NCBI GenBank assembly: GCA_015272165.1
Contig: JACYMF010000021.1
Coordinates: forward strand, 1-35,816
Length of the DNA: 35,816 bases
Origin: Cyanobacterium sp. T60_A2020_053
GTDB taxonomy: Bacteria; Cyanobacteriota; Cyanobacteriia; Cyanobacteriales; Cyanobacteriaceae
Direction of reading: 5' to 3'
Part shown: piece by piece, positions 1 to 5,890 of the stretch
How positions within the stretch are numbered: the stretch's first letter is position 1
How the letters are laid out: each line of letters opens with the position of its first letter
The notes under the pieces: model-generated
What the model was told of the DNA's origin: nothing
Databases searched by the model: none
What the model saw: only the letters and a program-made list of their open reading frames with translations
Program-made: the position numbers and the translations under genes

Positions 1-53
1 GTTGTGGATTATGGACGTAGCCTGACTCGAACAGGCGACCCCATCGATGTCAA
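1..53 (-). other. Attachment site core (attL side), 3' tRNA-Val fragment
   Basis: These 53 bases match 5722-5774 and 11443-11495 exactly. Bases 13-53 equal the last 41 bases of the tRNA-Val gene, from the first base of the anticodon loop to the 3' end, so this is a tRNA fragment and not a gene. The match stops right after ATGTCAA, the anticodon loop, a common crossover region for tyrosine recombinases. The repeat may extend left of the window. Confidence 0.85.
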
Positions 54-125
54 TGAGAATAAATGTTATTATTTAGCCTATGATGTCTATTTTTATTGCC
101 TATTTTTTATTTTTATTTCTGAAAT

Positions 126-193
126 TGGTCTAAAAATGGTCTAAACACTCTTTATCAATTATAAGTTTTATGCAAAATAATTCTTTTAGACCA
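126..193 (+). promoter_or_regulatory. Integrase arm-type sites, left end, copy 1
   Basis: TGGTCTAAA occurs at 126-134 and 137-145, exactly 11 bp apart, and in inverted orientation (TTTAGACCA) at 185-193 inside the first codons of the integrase gene. Direct repeats flanking a tRNA-derived core next to an integrase with an N-terminal arm-binding domain are best read as arm-type recombinase sites. The inverted copy could also allow autoregulation. Copy 2 has the same sites at 5847, 5858 and 5906. Confidence 0.7.
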
Positions 194-1342
194 AATGGGT
201 TAAAGGTTTCTATTGACAATAATAACGGCACAATTAGATTACGGTTTACTTATCAGGGTAAACGTGAATCTATCAGCTATCCTCTTAATTATTTTGATCC
301 TCAAAGTCAACAGATTGCCATAGCAAAAGCCACTGAGATTCATAATGATATTTATCTTTATCAGAAATATGATGAAACTAAAGAAAAATATCAACTAAAG
401 CCAAAACTAATTAAACATGACTTTGGGCAAAAAGAACTTACTTTAAGGGAGATTTGGGAATTTTACAAAGAACTTAAAAGAGATGATATAGCAGTCACTA
501 CTAAAAAAAATAATTGGTCAAAAATAGACAAAACTTTAAGTGAAAATTTGACTGTTGATGAGGTTGCTGATTATGTGATTTTACTTTTGAGTAAATATGC
601 AAAAACTACCACTAAAAGATTATTACAAGATTTATCTGCAAGTATTGGTTTAGCTATCTCATTTGGCAAGTTTAAAGGGGATAATCACGTTATTAAAATA
701 ATTGAATCCTTAGGTGTTCATAAGAAAAAAACTATTAAATCTTTTACTCAAGAAGAAGTAACCGTAATTTTAAATGCCTTTAAATATGATCAATATTTAC
801 CAGAAAAAGCTCTATATAATTACAGTTATTATTATAATTTTGTCGCTTTTAGATTTTTGACAGGAACTAGACCAAGTGAAGCGATTGCTGTTACTTGTAA
901 TGACATTTTTAAAAAAGCTGGTAAAACTTGGTTAAGAATAAATAAGCGTTATGTTGGTGGTGAAATTGTTATGGGAACTAAAAATGGTGTTGATATTAGA
1001 ATGTTTCCTGTCAATGATCAGCTAAAAGATTTAATTGAGTCCATACCGAAAATTGATAACCCTAATAATTTACTTTTTCCTAGTATTACTAAAACCTATA
1101 TTGATAGAAAAAACTTTAGTACCAGAATATGGAAACCTTTAATTTTGCAGTTAGTTAATCAAGGTTTAGTTAAAGAATATCTAACATTTTATGATGTCAG
1201 ACATACTTTTATTACTCATTTATGTAGATCAGGAAAAGCTGATCTACAAACCATAGCTAATATTGTTGGTAACTCAGTGCCAACTCTTATCAGAAATTAT
1301 TTAGCTGTTGATGAAAGTTTAGAGTTACCAGAATTGTTTTAG
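170..1342 (+). CDS. int: Tyrosine recombinase (integrase), copy 1
   Basis: This is a 390-aa tyrosine recombinase that should integrate and excise the element at tRNA-Val. Residues 20-40 (TIRLRFTYQGKRESISYPL) resemble an arm-type DNA-binding domain. Residues 90-170 fit a SAM-like core-binding domain and residues 190-390 the catalytic domain. Visible catalytic positions are Arg234 (TGTRPSE), Lys271 (GTKNG), Arg344 (YDVRH) and the nucleophile Tyr377 (RNYLA). The first His of the usual HxxR box is Tyr341, and the later His/Trp position is Asn368; the former is common in this superfamily, the latter less so. The gene reads away from the attachment core 117 bp upstream, the normal layout. An inverted arm-type site overlaps codons 6-8. 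Confidence 0.93.
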   Translation: MQNNSFRPNGLKVSIDNNNGTIRLRFTYQGKRESISYPLNYFDPQSQQIAIAKATEIHNDIYLYQKYDETKEKYQLKPKLIKHDFGQKELTLREIWEFYKELKRDDIAVTTKKNNWSKIDKTLSENLTVDEVADYVILLLSKYAKTTTKRLLQDLSASIGLAISFGKFKGDNHVIKIIESLGVHKKKTIKSFTQEEVTVILNAFKYDQYLPEKALYNYSYYYNFVAFRFLTGTRPSEAIAVTCNDIFKKAGKTWLRINKRYVGGEIVMGTKNGVDIRMFPVNDQLKDLIESIPKIDNPNNLLFPSITKTYIDRKNFSTRIWKPLILQLVNQGLVKEYLTFYDVRHTFITHLCRSGKADLQTIANIVGNSVPTLIRNYLAVDESLELPELF

Positions 1343-1353
1343 CTTTAGAATAA

Positions 1354-1629
1354 TTAATCTAACAGCGCCCTCAACTCTTTAATTAATTGACTAGCACCAT
1401 TATTTTTATATCCCGTTTCTTTATTCTCAATTTTGATTATTAATTGCTTTAATCTCTCTGTTACAAGTGAATTATTGATTTTATCTGATTGAATATTACC
1501 ACTATCTAAATCATGGGCAAAAGCTAAAATCTGATCCTCAAGTGCTACGGGTATCCTAACCAGTTTAGTTGGTGAGCTATTCCACTTACTCTTAAATGGT
1601 GTTAAGTTTTCTACATTATACTGATTCAT
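1354..1629 (-). CDS. Small DNA-binding-type regulator (91 aa), copy 1
   Basis: This 91-aa protein is encoded on the opposite strand, tail-to-tail with the integrase (11 bp between stops). The stretch TKLVRIPVALEDQILAFAHD (residues 21-40) resembles the short beta strand plus helix of small ribbon-helix-helix or antitoxin-like proteins common in cyanobacteria; I do not recognise a named family. Its ATG is 10 bp from an operator-like repeat (1639-1654), and another copy of that repeat lies inside the gene (1455-1470), suggesting autoregulation or regulation by the divergent RHH gene. A GGGCGCT-type motif lies near its 3' end. Function is inferred from context only. Confidence 0.75.
   Translation of the reverse strand: MNQYNVENLTPFKSKWNSSPTKLVRIPVALEDQILAFAHDLDSGNIQSDKINNSLVTERLKQLIIKIENKETGYKNNGASQLIKELRALLD
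1455..1470 (+). promoter_or_regulatory. Operator-like repeat inside the 91-aa gene
   Basis: TCTCTGTTACAAGTGA differs at one base from the intergenic 16-mer TCACTGTTACAAGTGA. Because it is inside coding sequence it may be a secondary site. Related copies lie in rep at 2480-2495 (two mismatches) and, reversed, at 3082-3097 (one mismatch). Confidence 0.5.
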
Positions 1630-1638
1630 GATTATATC

Positions 1639-1713
1639 TCACTGTTACAAGTGAATTTAAGCTATATTAGATAATATAACAACTATTTGCTTAAATGTCA
1701 CTGTTACAAGTGA
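1639..1713 (+). promoter_or_regulatory. Divergent regulatory region with two identical 16-bp operators, copy 1
   Basis: TCACTGTTACAAGTGA occurs exactly at 1639-1654 and 1698-1713; its outer arms TCACT/AGTGA are palindromic. The first site is just upstream of the minus-strand regulator start and the second lies near the -35 position of a TATAAT box at 1724-1729 reading toward the plus-strand RHH gene. This fits a divergently shared, self-repressed control region. The cognate protein is unknown; either small regulator is a candidate. Copy 2 has the sites at 7360-7375 and 7419-7434. Confidence 0.65.
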
Positions 1714-1723
1714 AGTTTACCGT

Positions 1724-1729
1724 TATAAT
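1724..1729 (+). promoter_or_regulatory. Candidate -10 box for the RHH gene
   Basis: TATAAT is 39 bp upstream of the ATG at 1769, and the operator repeat overlaps the expected -35 position. No good -35 consensus is present, as is typical of a regulated promoter. The duplicate is at 7445-7450. Confidence 0.4.
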
Positions 1730-1768
1730 AAATTATATTGATCAATAGTATTGCAAAAACATAAAATT

Positions 1769-2113
1769 ATGAAAAGGGGAAAACGGCGATCTGTTAACTT
1801 AAGTTTACATCCAAAACTTTATGATGCACTTGACCTATATTGTAAAGAAAATAATGTTCTTAAAACGGAATTAATTAGCTTATTATTATTGAAATATTTT
1901 AGTCAAGTTGAAATTAATCAAGAAGTTAAAAGCCTATTACATCAAGTAGATAGTGAAGATTTATTGAGCAAATATAGCCCTTTAAACTCTCAAACTTTAT
2001 CTATACCTGAGCTATCAGAAATATGGTTTAGCTTAATAGAAAAGGGGTTTAGTGGTATTCCTTCATCAGTCGTTAGATTATTGATTGATGATCCAGATAA
2101 AAGTCAATTATAA
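1769..2113 (+). CDS. Ribbon-helix-helix regulator, copy 1
   Basis: This 114-aa protein starts with KRGKRRSVNLSLHPKLYDAL, a basic tip, a short beta strand (SVNLSL) and helices, the classic ribbon-helix-helix (CopG/Arc-like) pattern. The second helix contains NVLKTELISLLLLKYF. The C-terminal half (residues 45-114) is not recognised. I prefer the ATG at 1769 over the in-frame TTG at 1751 because ATG starts directly at the RHH motif; neither has a clear Shine-Dalgarno sequence. It lies between the divergent operator region and the rep control region, so it probably represses its own promoter and perhaps rep, like plasmid copy-number repressors. That role is inference. Confidence 0.82.
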   Translation: MKRGKRRSVNLSLHPKLYDALDLYCKENNVLKTELISLLLLKYFSQVEINQEVKSLLHQVDSEDLLSKYSPLNSQTLSIPELSEIWFSLIEKGFSGIPSSVVRLLIDDPDKSQL

Positions 2114-2114
2114 T

Positions 2115-2126
2115 GTATGTACATAC
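2115..2126. promoter_or_regulatory. Perfect 12-bp palindrome
   Basis: GTATGTACATAC begins 1 bp after the RHH gene's stop codon. It is a candidate protein-binding site in the rep leader region; no specific binder is known. The duplicate is at 7836-7847. Confidence 0.4.
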
Positions 2127-2141
2127 TTGATTTAAGAAAAG

Positions 2142-2160
2142 TTTTGGTATATTACCAAAA
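2142..2160. promoter_or_regulatory. Inverted repeat upstream of rep
   Basis: TTTTGGTA and TACCAAAA are separated by three bases. This perfect 8-bp inverted repeat about 100 bp before rep looks like an operator and shares its TTGGTA core with the octamers found inside rep (GGTTGGTA). The duplicate is at 7863-7881. Confidence 0.45.
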
Positions 2161-2172
2161 ACAAATTAAATT

Positions 2173-2227
2173 ATGAAAAGGGTTTATCCGTTACCCTAAA
2201 ACGGTTAATTACTGTAATCAGCAGTAA
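2173..2227 (+). promoter_or_regulatory. Possible rep leader: 8-codon minigene overlapping a pseudoknot-like fold
   Basis: ATG at 2173 opens an 8-codon frame (MKRVYPLP) ending with TAA at 2197-2199. Within it, AGGGT (2179-2183) can pair with ACCCT (2193-2197), and the loop segment CCGTT (2188-2192) can pair with AACGG (2200-2204), an H-type pseudoknot topology. A further inverted repeat TTACTG/CAGTAA spans 2209-2227. Leader peptides coupled to pseudoknots control rep translation in IncB/IncI-alpha-type plasmids, but the stems here are only 5 bp, so this is tentative. The duplicate is at 7894-7948. Confidence 0.3.
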
Positions 2228-2256
2228 CTATAAATCTTTATTTTATTAACTAAATT

Positions 2257-4797
2257 ATGACACAAAACAGTGATTTTTCACGGGTAAACCTAGCTACCTG
2301 TCAAATTGACAACGCTCAAATTATTGCTCACTACCAAAAAGAGAGTGAATGGAGAGAAATATATTCTGATGATAATTTAGCCTTATTGGATGATCAGACT
2401 GTCACCGAATTAGCTAAAAACCCTATATATCAATTTAAGATTGATTATCCTAATAACTTATCAGTTAATCGCTCAATATCCATTGTTACAAGTGAGAAAG
2501 GGGCATCTTGTAAAAAGTCAGTGTACCCAAAAAAAGGTATTGATAAAAGTCAATGGTTGCCATATCACCATGAGCTATTCCCACTGGCACAAGGTAAATG
2601 GATGTTGGTTCATGAAGGGGAAAAAGGCGCTGAATATGGTATCAGAGATGGTTTTGTTAGCACTTCTTTAGTAGGTTGTGCGGTTAACTCTAAAACAGAT
2701 TTTACAGTGTATTACACATTATTTGATGAAGTTATTAAGCATGGAATTAACGGGTTAATCTATATTTCTGATAATGATGAAGCAGGTTTAAAAAAAGCTA
2801 TCCAGTTTTATCTTGCTTATGAACAATGGAAAACTAAAAATAATAGTGTAAATTTAGAAGTTAAGTTAGTAAGAGTAAGTTATTTATTTTCTATATTAGG
2901 TAAATTTGGGTCACCAAGTGATGATTATTGTGAAGTTAGCAAAGAGATAGAGAATCATTCAAATATTGATGTTGTTGAGTTTAATAGACTGCTCACATTA
3001 GACTTGAATAATTATGGTGATAACTACACTGACGAAATAATGGTTTTAGAAGATCATTATTTTCCTAAAGAAGTCAATAATTCACTTGTTACAGTGAAAA
3101 ATAATGACATAAATATGACTACTATTAAACCTGACAACATTACCTTAACGAGAGAAATATTAGAGAAAGATTACGCTGATAGATTAAGATTTAATGAGTT
3201 AAAAAGAATTGTTGAGTTAGATAATGAAGAAGCATATCTTGATGATTTATACCTACAAATTCATAAAGATTATGGCATTAAAATAAATAAACAAATCGCT
3301 TATGATTTAGCAGTAATGGTAGCTAAAGAAAATAGCTATCACCCCGTTAAAGTTTATCTTGATAAATGTGATGATAACTTTGATGAAATAGATATTAAAA
3401 AACTCTCAACTTTACTTTTTGGCACTAATGACCCGTTATATGATGAAATGCTTTATCGTCATCTTATTGGTAGTGTGGCAAGGGTATATAAACAAGGTTG
3501 CAAATTAGATACGGCGCTTATTTTGCAAGGTAAACAAGGCATAAGAAAAAGTACATTTTTTAAGGTTTTGTACGGTGATGAATTTTTTACTGATTCTGTC
3601 ACGGGTACGGATAGAGATAATTTACTCGTGTTACATCAACACTGGTGCGCTGAACTTGCAGAATTTGAGACAATCACGGGTAAAAAGCAATCAGGTGAGC
3701 TAAAAGCATTTTTAAGTAAATCAGTGGATACTTTCAGAGAACCTTATGGACGATCTACCAGAACGGTTAAACGTCAATCGGTGATTGTTGGTTCTGTTAA
3801 TGAATCTGAGTTTTTAGTGGACACAACGGGTAATAGAAGATTTTGGGTAATACCTGTTAGTCAACATATTGATATTGAGAAGGTTAAACAATACCGTGAT
3901 CAAATTTGGGCGCAAGCTAAAAAAGCATACCTTGCGGGTGAACAGTGGCACTTGAGTTATGAATCTCAAAAAATGAGTGATGAACTGAACAAACAATTTC
4001 TACATACTGATTCATGGGATAGCTCTGAACTTGATAATTATTTGTACGGTTTTGAAGAAGTTGGGGTATCTGTAAGAAATATTTTAATCACTCATTTAGG
4101 GTTTGAAGAAAATCAAATCAAAAGGGGTGATGAAATGAGAATGAGCAAAATATTATCATCTAAAGGTTATGAGAAAAAGCAAAAATTTATTAATGGCAAA
4201 AAGCAAAATCTGTGGTTTAACCTACCCCTTAATCAAAATTTTGTAGGGTTAAAAGAAAAGGTTGGTATGGTTAGTATGGTTGGTATGTCTCAGTCAGAGC
4301 AAGGTTTTCAAACCTACCAACCTCCTACCAACCTCACTCAAAATGAAAAGGTTGGTATGGGTGAAAATCAAAACCTACCAACCTCAAACAGTGAACCTAC
4401 CAACCTTATTAGCAAGGTTGGTAGCTCTGAAACTATTGCCAGTAATGGGATATACCAACCTCTACCAACATACCAACCTTTTTCTCAAACTACTACAAAC
4501 TTAAATGATCAATCAAAAGTATCAGACAACTTAGAAAATAATCAAAAAGTAGAAAATAATCAAAATAATGATTCTAAAACTGAGTTATCTATGGCAAGGT
4601 TAAAGCTAAAAAAGTTATTAGAAGAAAAAGGTTATAAAAGTGAGGGTCAGCAGTATAAAGTTTTAGGTAAGATTGTCTATCAATCTGATCAAGTTTGCTC
4701 TATCCAATCATTAACAACAGTCAATGAAATTAACACTGTAATTAAAAGATTAAATAATTATCAATCGCTGTCACCTTTAAAAGATTCTCAATCATAG
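2257..4797 (+). CDS. Replication protein: Toprim plus VirE-type P-loop NTPase, copy 1
   Basis: This 846-aa protein is likely the replication initiator/primase-helicase of the element. An N-terminal Toprim-like domain shows E120-G-E-K-G-A and D172-N-D-E-A-G, the acidic metal-binding positions. Residues 400-600 match the VirE/DUF5906-type superfamily-3-like helicase: Walker A G425KQGIRKST433, a Walker-B-like WCAELAE (463-469) and the signature G525NRRFW530. Residues about 665-770 are a low-complexity linker whose DNA is packed with GGTTGGTA/TACCAACC octamers, followed by a charged C-terminal domain (SMARLKLKKLLEEKGYKSEG onward). No relaxase motif is present. The gene is directly followed by iterons, as expected for an initiator that acts on its own origin. 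Confidence 0.85.
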   Translation: MTQNSDFSRVNLATCQIDNAQIIAHYQKESEWREIYSDDNLALLDDQTVTELAKNPIYQFKIDYPNNLSVNRSISIVTSEKGASCKKSVYPKKGIDKSQWLPYHHELFPLAQGKWMLVHEGEKGAEYGIRDGFVSTSLVGCAVNSKTDFTVYYTLFDEVIKHGINGLIYISDNDEAGLKKAIQFYLAYEQWKTKNNSVNLEVKLVRVSYLFSILGKFGSPSDDYCEVSKEIENHSNIDVVEFNRLLTLDLNNYGDNYTDEIMVLEDHYFPKEVNNSLVTVKNNDINMTTIKPDNITLTREILEKDYADRLRFNELKRIVELDNEEAYLDDLYLQIHKDYGIKINKQIAYDLAVMVAKENSYHPVKVYLDKCDDNFDEIDIKKLSTLLFGTNDPLYDEMLYRHLIGSVARVYKQGCKLDTALILQGKQGIRKSTFFKVLYGDEFFTDSVTGTDRDNLLVLHQHWCAELAEFETITGKKQSGELKAFLSKSVDTFREPYGRSTRTVKRQSVIVGSVNESEFLVDTTGNRRFWVIPVSQHIDIEKVKQYRDQIWAQAKKAYLAGEQWHLSYESQKMSDELNKQFLHTDSWDSSELDNYLYGFEEVGVSVRNILITHLGFEENQIKRGDEMRMSKILSSKGYEKKQKFINGKKQNLWFNLPLNQNFVGLKEKVGMVSMVGMSQSEQGFQTYQPPTNLTQNEKVGMGENQNLPTSNSEPTNLISKVGSSETIASNGIYQPLPTYQPFSQTTTNLNDQSKVSDNLENNQKVENNQNNDSKTELSMARLKLKKLLEEKGYKSEGQQYKVLGKIVYQSDQVCSIQSLTTVNEINTVIKRLNNYQSLSPLKDSQS
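4260..4478. repeat. Ten GGTTGGTA/TACCAACC octamers inside rep, copy 1
   Basis: Exact GGTTGGTA lies at 4260, 4278, 4350 and 4416; exact TACCAACC lies at 4315, 4326, 4376, 4398, 4453 and 4471. The octamers fall in all three reading frames, so the conserved unit is the DNA word and not a peptide. Opposed copies can form hairpins. It may be an in-gene recognition or origin site, or a folded mRNA. The duplicate is at 9981-10199. Confidence 0.75.
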
Positions 4798-4807
4798 TTA
4801 ATCTTTA

Positions 4808-5107
4808 TTGACCAGTGATGAGTGCCATTGACCCATGTTGATGGTTATTGACTCGTGTTGATGATTGTCACCAATTGGTGATGGTGTTTGACCCATGTTG
4901 ATGGTTATTAATCCGTGTTGATAACCTTTGACCCATGTTAATGATTATTAACCCGTGTTGATAATCTTTGACCCTTGTTAATGGTAGTGGAGAGGTGTGG
5001 ATAATCCTTGACCATTGCTAATGATGTTTGACCGCTGTTAATCAGGTTTCATTACTGTTGACTACTATTCACCCGTGATGATGATATTAAAACAGTTTTG
5101 AGTGATT
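4808..5107 (+). repeat. Iteron array, 20-bp period, candidate replication origin, copy 1
   Basis: About fourteen directly repeated 20-bp units stay in perfect 20-bp register from 4808 (TTG at 4808, 4828, 4848, 4888, 4928, 4968, 5008, 5028). The best units read TTGACCCATGTTGATGGTTA; degenerate units (4868, 4988, 5088) keep the phase. A 20-bp period is not a multiple of three and carries no gene. Iterons of about 20 bp directly beside a rep gene are the hallmark of theta-type plasmid origins. The remainder of the spacer, 5108-5243, contains only an inverted repeat. Confidence 0.8.
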
Positions 5108-5192
5108 TTGATGTCATCTAATATCACAGAGTTTCATTACCGACCATTAAGGGTCGAAATAAGCACGGTACGTTAGCAACCTTGTTTGAAAG

Positions 5193-5230
5193 AGTGCCTA
5201 TACTTGTATTTGAAGGGTAATTTAGGCACT
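5193..5230. repeat. 8-bp perfect inverted repeat before the 71-aa gene
   Basis: AGTGCCTA (5193-5200) and TAGGCACT (5223-5230) flank a 22-base loop. It lies between the iterons and the start of the 71-aa gene and could be part of the origin, an operator, or a hairpin in the leader mRNA. A smaller CGACC/GGTCG inverted repeat lies shortly upstream. The duplicate is at 10914-10951. Confidence 0.45.
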
Positions 5231-5243
5231 GAAAAGTTAGACT

Positions 5244-5459
5244 ATGATTTTTAACTCAGAAATTAAACAAAAAATATGGTCACGGTTAAGCACACGGTCA
5301 CGGCGCGCCATAACACGAAAGTATAAGAAATATGGACATAATTATACCTACAATCCTAGAGGTGACTTACTTAAGAATTTGGCGCATGAGTTTAACCTAT
5401 CTATTGAAGATATTTATCACTACTTGTTAGAGATTAGACAAGAATTGATTAATACTTAA
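5244..5459 (+). CDS. Small basic protein (71 aa), copy 1
   Basis: This 71-aa protein is rich in Arg and Lys in its first half (RLSTRSRRAITRKYKKYGHN), then has a predicted amphipathic helical part (LLKNLAHEFNLSIEDIYHYL) reminiscent of a helix-turn-helix. I do not recognise a family. Its position between the iteron array and the attachment site makes an accessory DNA-binding role plausible, for example an excisionase or origin-binding cofactor; excisionases are typically of this size and basicity. There is no hydrophobic segment. Function is inferred only from size, charge and location. Confidence 0.65.
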   Translation: MIFNSEIKQKIWSRLSTRSRRAITRKYKKYGHNYTYNPRGDLLKNLAHEFNLSIEDIYHYLLEIRQELINT

Positions 5460-5514
5460 TTCATGCTTACATAGTTACCAGAGACTTGATGAACTGTAGA
5501 AATAAAATTAGTAA

Positions 5515-5651
5515 TGGTCTAAAAGTGGTCTAAAAACCACAAAGTTTGAAGTTCTGATTATAAATCTTTAAATGTTGACATGGTGTCACGGGGAAGTATA
5601 GCGCCCTCAAATACTGTTTTATGCCCTAAAGTGGTCTAAAAATGGTCTAAA
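5515..5651 (+). promoter_or_regulatory. Integrase arm-type sites, right end, copy 1
   Basis: Two further TGGTCTAAA pairs lie here: 5515/5526 and 5632/5643, each again with 11-bp spacing, one helical turn. A degenerate half (TGCCCTAAA) precedes the second pair at 5622. They sit about 80-210 bp from the core, a plausible P-arm distance. The intervening 5460-5721 stretch contains no gene that I can support. Confidence 0.68.
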
Positions 5652-5682
5652 TAAGCAAGTAAAAGAGTAAATAGAGATAGAT

Positions 5683-5724
5683 AAAAAAAAGAAGAACCCT
5701 TGAAATGTAGATTTAGTGAGGGTT
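5683..5724 (-). terminator. Terminator-like hairpin at the copy 1/copy 2 junction
   Basis: On the minus strand AACCCT and AGGGTT form a 6-bp stem with an 18-base loop, followed by a run of eight T with little interruption. It is the duplicate of the hairpin just downstream of the intact tRNA-Val gene (11404-11445). Confidence 0.45.
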
Positions 5725-5774
5725 GTGGATTATGGACGTAGCCTGACTCGAACAGGCGACCCCATCGATGTCAA
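5722..5774 (-). other. Internal attachment core (attP-like junction), 3' tRNA-Val fragment
   Basis: The core lies between the two element copies. Copy 1's right-end arm sites (5515-5651) are on one side and copy 2's left-end arm sites (5847-5866, 5906-5914) on the other, so this junction should equal the attP of the excised circle. Bases 5734-5774 are a 41-base tRNA-Val 3' fragment lacking the D arm and 5' acceptor strand, so it cannot be functional. Confidence 0.8.
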
Positions 5775-5890
5775 TGAGAATAAATGTTATTATTTAGCCT
5801 ATGATGTCTATTTTTATTGCCTATTTTTTATTTTTATTTCTGAAATTGGTCTAAAAATGGTCTAAACACTCTTTATCAATTATAAGTTTT

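Larger units (their letters stand above)
1..5721 (+). mobile_element. Integrative element, copy 1 of a tandem pair
   Basis: A 5,721-bp unit is repeated head-to-tail, with every gene of copy 1 recurring exactly 5,721 bp downstream with the same translation. It holds an integrase next to the attachment site, two divergent small regulators, a Toprim/VirE replication protein, an array of 20-bp iterons and a 71-aa basic protein. The target is the 3' half of a tRNA-Val(GAC) gene, as is usual for tyrosine-recombinase elements. No relaxase, conjugation, capsid, terminase or lysis gene is visible, so it looks like an integrating plasmid-like replicon rather than a prophage or conjugative element. The left chromosomal flank is outside the window, so a further copy to the left cannot be excluded. 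Confidence 0.9.

Noticed and set aside
13-53. Second and third tRNA-Val genes (also 5734-5774)
   Set aside because: Only the 3' 41 bases are present; the D arm and 5' acceptor strand are absent.
1354-2113. Toxin-antitoxin pair
   Set aside because: Both small genes look like DNA-binding regulators and are divergent with shared operators; no toxin fold is recognisable.
2441-2671. 76-aa open frame inside rep
   Set aside because: It overlaps the Toprim-like coding region in another frame; no start signal or domain.
3814-3996. 60-aa minus-strand frame in rep
   Set aside because: Antisense shadow of the conserved VirE-type domain.
4262-4504. 80-aa open frame inside rep
   Set aside because: It is an alternative-frame shadow created by the octamer repeats, with no ribosome site.
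4808-5107. Possible CRISPR array
   Set aside because: Units are contiguous 20-mers with no unique spacers, there are no cas genes, and the array directly follows rep. Iterons fit better.
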